5,373 nt of DNA from Verrucomicrobiales bacterium. Its GTDB lineage: Bacteria; Verrucomicrobiota; Verrucomicrobiia; Verrucomicrobiales; V1-33. Numbering within the stretch: position 1 is the stretch's first letter; every line of letters begins with the position of its first letter. Below, piece after piece: positions 1 through 5,174 of the stretch. The position numbers and the translations under genes were made by a program. Under the pieces are notes generated by a model. That model did not search any database, was not told the origin of the DNA, and worked only from the letters and a program-made list of their open reading frames with translations. The stretch is from the NCBI GenBank assembly GCA_028293305.1, contig JAQGPD010000044.1, forward strand, positions 1 to 5,373, written 5' to 3'.

Positions 1-745
1 GAAACCGTTCGGCCGCAGCCGCGGGCAGCGCAGTTTTCCCAGCGAGGAACGCAGCAAGGGATCGCCGGAATGGAACCAATACCGCATCACTTGTCAGGAC
101 GGGACGCTCCGCCTGGCGGTGAATGGAAAGGAAGTCAGCGGCGGCAGCGAGTGCACCTGGCGGAAAGGTTATATCGCCCTGGAAAGTGAGGGCGGTGTCG
201 TGGATTGGCGGAACCTCCGGATCCAGGAACTTCCCGGCACCGCCGCCACCCCGGAGCAAACCGCGCCATTGGCGGAATCCGACCTCAGTATTTACAACGG
301 ACGCAACCTCCTGGGATGGACCGCATCCACCGGACAAAGCGCTCCCACCTGGCGCGCCGGGGACTGGGAACTCACCGGAAATGGAACCTCCGGCACTCTG
401 ACCCTTGATCAAAAGCCCGGGGACTTCCGCTTCCAATTCGATGTCCGCGCCGAGGACCAATCCGCCCCTCCCGCCGCTGACGCGAATTCCGCCGCCGAAG
501 CGAAACCCGCCAGTGATTCACCCCTGCCTGTCTTGTTGAACGGCCAGCCGCTGCCCGGAAAACTCACTGGAAAGTGGACCCGTTATATCGTGAAGCGCAC
601 CGGCACCCAGGTCGAAATTTGTCAGGAAGCCACCGGCAAGGAGGCCCCTTCCGCCAACACTTTTACGGTCCCCGCCGGCCCCTCGGAAATCTCCCTGAAG
701 TCCGCCATCCCCGTCCGCCTGGCCAGCCTCTACCTGCGCCAATAA
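1..745 (+). CDS. DUF1080 (3-keto-disaccharide hydrolase family) protein, C-terminal part
   Basis: The reading frame is open from base 2 to a TAA at 743-745, giving 247 visible residues; the start lies upstream of the window. Residues about 20-79 read like the end of a DUF1080/PF06439 concanavalin-like domain: EWNQYRITCQDGTLRLAVNG, then a KGYIALESEGG strand and WRNLRIQELP. After a Thr/Pro/Ala linker, residue 95 begins a second unit (LSIYNGRNLLGW, then TWRAGDWEL and DFRFQFDVR), which resembles the start of another DUF1080 domain. An Ala/Pro-rich stretch (about 150-175) follows, then WTRYIVKRTGTQVEI and VRLASLYLRQ, which echo the end of domain 1. The second unit is shorter than a full domain and looks degenerate. 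Family members are usually exported and some act on 3-keto sugars; substrate and activity here are unknown. A GTG at 119 lies inside the domain and is not a credible start. Confidence 0.85.
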   Translation, partial: KPFGRSRGQRSFPSEERSKGSPEWNQYRITCQDGTLRLAVNGKEVSGGSECTWRKGYIALESEGGVVDWRNLRIQELPGTAATPEQTAPLAESDLSIYNGRNLLGWTASTGQSAPTWRAGDWELTGNGTSGTLTLDQKPGDFRFQFDVRAEDQSAPPAADANSAAEAKPASDSPLPVLLNGQPLPGKLTGKWTRYIVKRTGTQVEICQEATGKEAPSANTFTVPAGPSEISLKSAIPVRLASLYLRQ

Positions 746-798
746 CACTCCAGCGCGCCCACCCCCCCCGGCCCCTGAACCGCAAAATCGGAGGTAAA

Positions 799-830
799 GC
801 CACGGGGTCCTTCCATCGGATGCCCGTGGC
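799..830 (+). terminator. Possible stem-loop terminator after the DUF1080 gene
   Basis: GCCACGGG (799-806) pairs perfectly with CCCGTGGC (823-830) across a 16-nt loop, 54 bp after the upstream stop codon. No U-tract follows, so this is not a classical intrinsic terminator. It could be a Rho-assisted 3' end, an mRNA-stabilising hairpin, or part of the repeat that starts at 838. Confidence 0.3.
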
Positions 831-837
831 ACCACCT

Positions 838-887
838 TGGACTGCGGCGACTCGTCGCCGCCTTTCCGGACGAAGCTTGCTGAGCCG
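838..887 (+). repeat. REP-like hairpin repeat, copy A
   Basis: TGGACTGCG leads into a perfect 8-bp stem with a 2-nt loop (GCGGCGAC 844-851, TC, GTCGCCGC 854-861). CTTTCC and a weak second hairpin core (AGCTTGCT) follow. The order of elements matches copies B and C near 4900-5040: a TGGA-TGCG lead-in, a GC-rich hairpin with a 2-nt loop, a CTTTC spacer, then AGCTTGCT as in copy C. Copy A lacks the bulged base of B and C, and its second hairpin is degenerate. Confidence 0.6.
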
Positions 888-960
888 ATTCTTCGTTCGC
901 CCTGACAACCTATAACATATCCCGCTAATAATCGTTAGGTTCCGCACGGATCTTTTCCGC

Positions 961-975
961 CGTCACTGCGTGACG
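961..975. repeat. Short perfect hairpin
   Basis: CGTCAC (961-966) and GTGACG (970-975) pair perfectly around TGC. A run of six T lies 6 nt downstream (982-987). This gives a weak terminator-like appearance on the plus strand, but the nearest plus-strand gene ends more than 200 bp upstream. The T run itself sits between AAGG and CCTT. Confidence 0.5.
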
Positions 976-997
976 CGAAGGTTTTTTCCTTTGGATC

Positions 998-1017
998 CCA
1001 TGGGATAAATCCCATGG
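998..1017. repeat. 9-bp inverted repeat with overlapping palindrome
   Basis: CCATGGGAT (998-1006) and ATCCCATGG (1009-1017) form a perfect inverted repeat around AA. The left arm also belongs to a perfect 12-bp palindrome, ATCCCATGGGAT (995-1006). The middle segment can therefore pair with either neighbour, giving two mutually exclusive structures. Confidence 0.55.
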
Positions 1018-1027
1018 CTGCCTTCCG

Positions 1028-1044
1028 TGACCGCTACGCGGTCA
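1028..1044. repeat. 7-bp perfect hairpin with 3-nt loop
   Basis: TGACCGC (1028-1034) pairs with TGACCGC's complement GCGGTCA (1038-1044) around TAC. It is the last of the closely spaced hairpins in this intergenic region. Its size and loop resemble the hairpin at 961, though the stem sequence differs. Confidence 0.55.
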
Positions 1045-1195
1045 GTTACTTTCGTGGAAACGGTGAACCGCTCAATCTGACAGGTAGTGAGGTGACCACT
1101 TTGCCGAAATACCCATTTCATTGTGGAATTGGTATTACACCCCCGCGCCGAATATTCCTGCGTCCCCCCAAACTCGCCGCCCCAGGAAAATTCCC

Positions 1196-1732
1196 TCAAT
1201 CCTCCTCACAGATTGCCCGCCTCACTGGCCGGTCCATGGGCATTGTCATCACCTGCTCCAATTTCCGCCGGCCCACGCGGTCCCGGATGTGACGCGCGCT
1301 TTGCCGGAGCCATTTCGACGCCTCCTCCTCCCGTCCCAGCATCCGTAAAACCGCCATCCCTTCCAGCCACACTTCCAGTTCCCGCGGATGCCATTCCCGC
1401 AGTCGTCGATACTCCACCGCCGCCTCCTCCAACAACCATTCCGACCGGTAATGGTGCGCCAGGCGATAACTCAAAGGCGGGCGTTCCATGCCTCCCGCGC
1501 CCAGAAAAACCCGGTCAATGAGCGCCGTCAGCGGCCAACACAAAATTTCCGCCGCTTCCTTCCGGATACAGACCGCCATCAGGATCAGGGCGCAAACCGA
1601 GAAAATCCCATATGCGGTCCTAGTCCCATAATCCTCGCTCTTCACCGCCAAGCCGAACATGTAAACACACAAAGCCCCCAATCCCGCGACGAGCGTCCAT
1701 CGGAAGCCGATCAGAAATTTTTCCAGTTTCAT
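1196..1732 (-). CDS. Small membrane protein with TPR-like C-terminal region
   Basis: This is a 178-residue protein that I do not recognise as a named family. Two hydrophobic segments are visible, about residues 11-30 (LVAGLGALCVYMFGLAV) and 39-57 (AYGIFSVCALILMAVCI), separated by a short charged loop. After residue 85 the protein is soluble and helical. PPLSYRLAHHYRSEWLLEEAAVEYRRL (86-111) and the segment around 119-145, ending GREEEASKWLRQ, have the spacing and small/aromatic pattern of two TPR-type helix pairs. The likely role is a membrane-anchored protein-interaction module. The ATG at 1730-1732 is preceded by no clear Shine-Dalgarno. The gene is transcribed away from the MFS gene, and its TGA is at 1196-1198. 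The opposite-strand frames here are Pro-rich shadows. Confidence 0.7.
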   Translation of the reverse strand: MKLEKFLIGFRWTLVAGLGALCVYMFGLAVKSEDYGTRTAYGIFSVCALILMAVCIRKEAAEILCWPLTALIDRVFLGAGGMERPPLSYRLAHHYRSEWLLEEAAVEYRRLREWHPRELEVWLEGMAVLRMLGREEEASKWLRQSARHIRDRVGRRKLEQVMTMPMDRPVRRAICEED

Positions 1733-1946
1733 AGGACGGAAGGTGTCTAGGGCGCTAACGAAAAAAGTGAAACCAGGGGAAGCCGGGAATGGTGCGGGAT
1801 TTTAAAAACCCCGTTCACTCCGTCCTCCATCCTGACCGATTTCCGGCAAAACCGCCAGTTCGATTTTCAGGCCGGCTCTTTTTTTTCAGTCCGTCCTCCC
1901 ACCAAACCGGGCTTGCCGTGCCCGTCCGTGGCGACCACTTTCCAGC
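1733..1946. promoter_or_regulatory. Divergent intergenic region between TPR and MFS genes
   Basis: Both flanking genes start here and read outward, so promoters for each must lie in or near these 214 bp. I could not fix -35/-10 boxes with confidence. It is more AT-rich than its surroundings, with A and T runs at about 1761 and 1880. TCCGTCCT occurs directly at 1819-1826 and 1890-1897 and inverted at 1733-1740, the last abutting the minus-strand ATG. Neither start has a strong Shine-Dalgarno. Confidence 0.5.
1795..1813. promoter_or_regulatory. 19-bp near-perfect palindrome, operator candidate
   Basis: CGGGATTTTAAAAACCCCG is symmetric about A1804, with eight of nine base pairs matching; the mismatch is A1799/C1809. 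The arms meet at the centre, so it suits a dimeric DNA-binding protein better than an RNA hairpin. It lies 62 bp upstream of the minus-strand start and about 130 bp upstream of the MFS start. No regulator gene is visible in the window. Confidence 0.35.
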
Positions 1947-3815
1947 ATGGAAAACAGGGAGCCCCCGCCACCCCCGGCCCACCAAAATCAACCTCCGTCC
2001 GGACCGCCCCCGCGCGATCAAACCGAGCCGCAGCCTGCCCGGCTTCCACCTCCGACGCTCTCCACGCTGGCCGCCGGACCCGCTTCCGCCGCGGTATCCG
2101 CCCCCGCCCTACCCGCGCCACCCGCCCAAACCGAAGGTCCGCCCGCGGGAAATTCCACCGCGTCCAACGCTTCCAATGGCTCGGTCAGTGGCGCTGCCGC
2201 CTCCGCCACCTCCACGTTTTCCGCCCTGCGCGATCCCCGCTTCCGTTGGCTGTGGATTGCCAACGTCATATCCGGCATCGGCTCCATGATGCATGCCACC
2301 GCCGCGTCCTGGCTGCTGGTCAGCGAGGCCGGCGCGCCGACCCTCGTCACCCTTTTGCAGACCCTGACAAGTCTTCCCGTGTTTCTTTTCGCCCTCCCTG
2401 CCGGGGCTTTGGCGGACATATTGGAGAAACGCAAAGTGGTGCTCGGTGCCCAGCTCGCGGGATTCGGCGTGGCCACTTTGCTGACATTTTTGGCCCTGAC
2501 AGGAAATGCCGGCGCGCCGGTTCTGCTCGGTTCCGCCTTTTTTCTGGGCATGGCCTCGGCGTTCGGGTTCCCCGCCTGGCAGGCCATGTTGCCGGAATTG
2601 GTCTCCAAACAAAACTGGCCCAGCGCCATCACGCTTGGCAGCATCGCCGTCAATCTCGCCCGATCCCTCGGGCCCATGGTCGGTGGATTGCTCATTGGAC
2701 TCGCGCCGCCCGCCATCGTTTTTGGGGTCAATGCCGCGTCTTTTCTGGTGGTGGCGCTGGCAGTGAAAGCCGCCCGTCCTGACAAACCGGCCGCGGGGGG
2801 CGACTCCGAGCCTTTTTTCTCCGCCATGGCCGCCGCCGTGAGGCATATCCGTTATTCGCCAGCCATCCGCCGGGTGCTCCAGGGACAGGCTCTTTTCATT
2901 TTCATGGCCATCGCCCCCATGGCGCTTCTGCCGCTCATCGCCACGCACCTCGGATTGAGCGGAGTGGCCTACGGCGCGCTTTCCGGCATCTATGGGCTGG
3001 GCGGAATCCTGACCGCTTTTTTCCTCCTGCCCTTTCTGCGCCGGCGTTGGCCCGTGGACCGCATATTCACGGTTTCCGGCACCGCCAGTCTGCTGGCGGC
3101 GGCGGGATTGGCCCTGGTGGATTCGTTATGGGCGGTGATTCCGCTTTTGTTTTTGGCCGGCGCCTCCTGGATGGCCTCCATGTCCCAATACACCATTGTC
3201 GGGCAGGCTTCCTTTCCGCATTGGGTCCGCGCCCGCGCCTCCGCCGTCCAGCTCATGACCGCGCAGGGCGCCTTCGCCCTCGGCGCCCTGGCCTGGGGGC
3301 AGATCACCCAACACAGTTCCCTGCACACCGCCTTGGCTGTCAGCGCCATGGGCACCGCCGCCGCCCTGCTGTCCGCCCGGCGCCGGCCTTTGGAGAACTT
3401 GATGCCCTCCGACCTATCGCCGCACGCGCACGTCCCGCGTCATGAAGGGTTTTTCCGCGAACCCATGGCGGATGACGGACCGGTGCTGGTGGAGGTTTCC
3501 TATCAAATCGACAGCGGCGACGTCCCTGCCTTTCTAACCGCTATGCAGGCGCTCCGCGGCGTGCGCCTGCGGGACGGCGCTTTCCGTTGGGGGCTCTACG
3601 AGGATCTTGTCAGGCCCGGCATCCTGCATGAGGTTTTCCTGGTGGAGGACTGGGGAGCCCACCTCCGGCAGCATGCCCGCTTCACCGTCGAGAATTGGAA
3701 AATCGAGCAAGCCTGCCTCGCCTTCCACCGCGGCTCCAGCCCTCCCGCCGTCACCCATTGCCTGCGGCTGAGCCTCCGCGGCTCCGCTCCCTCCACCCGC
3801 CCGGAATCGTTATAA
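1947..3815 (+). CDS. MFS exporter, DHA3/EntS-like (PF05977 type), with C-terminal ABM-like domain
   Basis: A 622-residue inner-membrane transporter. Residues 1-90 are low-complexity, rich in Pro, Ala, Ser and Thr, with five prolines in a row at 6-10. The conserved core starts at FSALRDPRFRWLWIANVISG (91-110) and runs to about 480 with roughly 12 hydrophobic segments. LPVFLFALPAGALADILEKR (143-162) contains the loop 2-3 MFS signature in DHA3/EntS-like form, and FPAWQAMLPELV (208-219) with NLARSLGPMVGGLL (236-249) is typical of PF05977. Residues 511-605 (GPVLVEVSYQID, RDGAFRWGLYEDL, HEVFLVEDWGAHLRQHARFT, AFHRGSSPPAVTH) form an antibiotic-biosynthesis-monooxygenase-like cytoplasmic domain, a fusion known in this subfamily. 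Substrate is unknown; relatives export siderophores or drugs. The ATG at 1947 has no clear Shine-Dalgarno, and I found no better start before the core. The SPFH gene follows 68 bp downstream and could share its transcript. Confidence 0.88.
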   Translation: MENREPPPPPAHQNQPPSGPPPRDQTEPQPARLPPPTLSTLAAGPASAAVSAPALPAPPAQTEGPPAGNSTASNASNGSVSGAAASATSTFSALRDPRFRWLWIANVISGIGSMMHATAASWLLVSEAGAPTLVTLLQTLTSLPVFLFALPAGALADILEKRKVVLGAQLAGFGVATLLTFLALTGNAGAPVLLGSAFFLGMASAFGFPAWQAMLPELVSKQNWPSAITLGSIAVNLARSLGPMVGGLLIGLAPPAIVFGVNAASFLVVALAVKAARPDKPAAGGDSEPFFSAMAAAVRHIRYSPAIRRVLQGQALFIFMAIAPMALLPLIATHLGLSGVAYGALSGIYGLGGILTAFFLLPFLRRRWPVDRIFTVSGTASLLAAAGLALVDSLWAVIPLLFLAGASWMASMSQYTIVGQASFPHWVRARASAVQLMTAQGAFALGALAWGQITQHSSLHTALAVSAMGTAAALLSARRRPLENLMPSDLSPHAHVPRHEGFFREPMADDGPVLVEVSYQIDSGDVPAFLTAMQALRGVRLRDGAFRWGLYEDLVRPGILHEVFLVEDWGAHLRQHARFTVENWKIEQACLAFHRGSSPPAVTHCLRLSLRGSAPSTRPESL

Positions 3816-3883
3816 GCCTCAGCCCGTCCCGACTCCTGGCGAGCCCTTGCGGGACTTGGGCGCCTCGGTTCTATTGTGGGATT

Positions 3884-4726
3884 ATGAAAGAATACCGCGC
3901 CATTTGCATGCAGGGATTGATCCCTCTCATTCTCTCCATCGGGTTGCTGGTTTTCACGGTGCTGATCCTGAAAGGCCTGCCCTTTCTTTTTCCCTTCGCC
4001 ATCTTGGCCGCCATTCTCGGCTTCAAAGGATTGTTCATCGTCGACCCCAACGAAGCCCGGGTCCTGACATTTTTCGGGAAATACATCGGCACCGTCCGCG
4101 AGGGTGGTTTCTGGTTTGCCAATCCCCTGGCCGGCAAACAAAACATCTCCCTGAAGGTGAATAATTTTCAAAGCCACCAGCTCAAAGTCAACGACGCCCA
4201 AGGCAATCCCATCGAGATCGGCGCGGTCATTGTCTGGCGTGTCATCGACACCGCCAAGGCGCTTTTTGAAGTCCAGGACTATCGGCAGTTTGTCAATATC
4301 CAATGCGAAACCGCCCTCCGGCAACTCGCCAGTCACTATCCCTACGAGCCCCACACTCCTGACGAAATCGCCCTCCGCAGTCACCCCGGCGAAGTCGCCG
4401 CCAAACTCCGCATCGAAGTCCAGGAGCGCGTCCTTCTGGCCGGCATTGAAGTGATAGAAACCCAACTCAGCCACCTCGCCTACAGCCCGGAAATCGCCCA
4501 GGCCATGCTCCGCCGCCAGCAGGCCCAGGCCGTCATCGCCGCCCGCCAGATGATCGTCGACGGCGCGGTCGGCATGGTGGAAATGGCCCTGCGGAAATTG
4601 GAAAACGATGGCGTGGTCACCTTCGATCAACACAGCAAGGCCGCCCTCGTCAACAATCTCATGGTCACCCTCGTGTCCGAACAACACATCCAACCGGTGC
4701 TCTCCACCGCCCAGGTGAAAGGTTGA
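3884..4726 (+). CDS. SPFH/band 7 (stomatin/prohibitin-like) membrane protein
   Basis: A 280-residue protein of the SPFH superfamily, which forms oligomeric membrane scaffolds. Two hydrophobic segments open it (about residues 10-28 and 32-53). The band 7 domain then runs from VDPNEARVLTFFGKYIGTVR (53-72) through GGFWFANPL, NPIEIGAVIVWRV (108-120), DTAKALFEV and YRQFV to GIEVIETQLSHLAYSPEIAQ (187-206). The helical tail contains AMLRRQQAQAVIAARQMIVDGAV (207-229). It looks full length for the short bacterial subfamily and lacks a long flotillin coiled coil. The frame is open upstream to an ATG at 3695, but that stretch overlaps the MFS gene in another frame and resembles no SPFH N-terminus, so I take the ATG at 3884. 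Its only Shine-Dalgarno-like bases (GTGGGA) lie very close to the start. Specific role unknown. Confidence 0.88.
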   Translation: MKEYRAICMQGLIPLILSIGLLVFTVLILKGLPFLFPFAILAAILGFKGLFIVDPNEARVLTFFGKYIGTVREGGFWFANPLAGKQNISLKVNNFQSHQLKVNDAQGNPIEIGAVIVWRVIDTAKALFEVQDYRQFVNIQCETALRQLASHYPYEPHTPDEIALRSHPGEVAAKLRIEVQERVLLAGIEVIETQLSHLAYSPEIAQAMLRRQQAQAVIAARQMIVDGAVGMVEMALRKLENDGVVTFDQHSKAALVNNLMVTLVSEQHIQPVLSTAQVKG

Positions 4727-4895
4727 TAGGAGTTTCTGTCCCGCCCCGCCCATCTCACGCCGCTCCAACCGGTGCCCTGAAAACAAGGCCCGGACGGCCC
4801 GTGCTGCAGGCCGCTGCCTAACGACCGGATTCTGTTTGAAATTGGATCTGGCCGATCAAGTCCCGTGGTTCAACTTGCAGTGATAGGGAAAAATC

Positions 4896-4943
4896 TGGAG
4901 TGCGCGCGGCTTGCCGCCGCTTTCTCCAAGCGGGCTTGCCCGC
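4896..4943 (+). repeat. REP-like two-hairpin repeat, copy B
   Basis: TGGAGTGCG leads into hairpin 1: GCG (4902-4904), bulged C4905, GCGGC, loop TT, GCCGC, CGC (to 4920). A CTTTC-type spacer and hairpin 2 follow: GCGGGC (4930-4935), TT, GCCCGC (4938-4943). Bases 4896-4924 match the reverse complement of 5011-5039 at 28 of 29 positions, and the one difference falls at the bulge. The orientation is the same as copy A. Confidence 0.75.
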
Positions 4944-4991
4944 GCCGATCGGAGACGGTTCTTCAATCGCTCCCTGCGCACGACCAAACAC

Positions 4992-5039
4992 GGCAGCAAG
5001 CTGCCTTCGGGAAAGCGGCGGCAAGCCGCACGCACTCCA
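4992..5039 (-). repeat. REP-like two-hairpin repeat, copy C (inverted)
   Basis: Read on the minus strand, this has the same layout as copy B and the same 48-nt length. On the plus strand hairpin 2 is GGCAGC (4992-4997), AA, GCTGCC (5000-5005). Hairpin 1 is GCG, GCGGC (5015-5022), AA, GCCGC, bulged A5030, CGC (5031-5033). Hairpin 2 differs from copy B at several stem positions but stays fully paired. Copies B and C are 48 bp apart and head-to-head, as in a paired REP (BIME-like) arrangement. Confidence 0.75.
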
Positions 5040-5075
5040 AAAGCCGCACGCCCTCGAAAGCCGCAGGCGTTCCAA
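5023..5075. repeat. Three tandem 17-18 bp repeats
   Basis: The three consecutive units all begin AAGCCGCA: AAGCCGCACGCACTCCAA (5023-5040), AAGCCGCACGCCCTCGA (5041-5057) and AAGCCGCAGGCGTTCCAA (5058-5075). The first overlaps the outer half of copy C, so the array looks like local reiteration of the repeat's end. Confidence 0.6.
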
Positions 5076-5161
5076 AGCTGCCGGTTATCGAAGTTTGTGC
5101 CGTCTCGGATCCCGTCGGGCGGCAGTATTTGTTTGCCAGATCGATCCCGGAAAGTCCGTAT

Positions 5162-5166
5162 GGGAG
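5162..5166 (+). promoter_or_regulatory. Ribosome binding site supporting the start at 5175
   Basis: GGGAG ends 8 nt before the ATG at 5175. It is the clearest Shine-Dalgarno-like sequence in the window. It favours this start over the in-frame ATG at 5160, which would add MGVHT ahead of the signal peptide and has only GGAAAG (5149-5154) upstream. Confidence 0.5.
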
Positions 5167-5174
5167 TCCACACT

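Larger units (their letters stand above)
746..1195. other. Non-coding region with a chain of short hairpins
   Basis: These 450 bp separate the DUF1080 gene end from the 3' end of the minus-strand TPR gene, so the two genes converge here. No open frame in it has a recognisable product. It contains at least five inverted repeats: 799-830, 844-861, 961-975, 998-1017 and 1028-1044. From 1045 to 1195 I see no further structure and no clear terminator for either gene. Confidence 0.7.
4727..5174. other. Non-coding region with REP-like repeat cluster
   Basis: These 448 bp between the SPFH stop and the next signal-peptide gene hold no convincing gene. 4727-4890 has only a weak stem (CGGCC 4795-4799 with GGCCG 4809-4813, no T run) that could end SPFH transcripts. 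4896-5075 is the repeat cluster described separately. The remaining ~100 bp (5076-5174) must hold the leader and perhaps the promoter of the gene at 5175; I could not place -35/-10 boxes. Confidence 0.65.

Noticed and set aside
961..987. Intrinsic terminator made of the hairpin at 961-975 plus the T run
   Set aside because: The T run starts 6 nt after the stem, the stem is only 6 bp, and no plus-strand gene ends nearby.
963..1199. Minus-strand open frame of 78 codons across the hairpin region
   Set aside because: It consists mostly of translated inverted repeats and has no family resemblance.
2018..2948. Overlapping minus-strand open frames of about 270-280 codons under the MFS gene
   Set aside because: The plus frame encodes a clear 12-segment MFS protein; the minus frames are low-complexity shadows.
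3695..3883. Upstream extension of the SPFH gene to the ATG at 3695
   Set aside because: It would overlap the MFS gene by about 120 bp in another frame, and the added residues are Pro/Arg-rich and unlike any SPFH N-terminus.
3596..4786. Long minus-strand open frame (396 codons) antisense to the SPFH gene and the end of the MFS gene
   Set aside because: It lies opposite two well-supported genes. Its translation is charged and Gly-rich with no recognisable domain, as expected from the complement of GC-biased codons.
4896..5075. CRISPR array
   Set aside because: The repeats are inverted or directly adjacent hairpin units with no regular unique spacers, and no cas gene is present.
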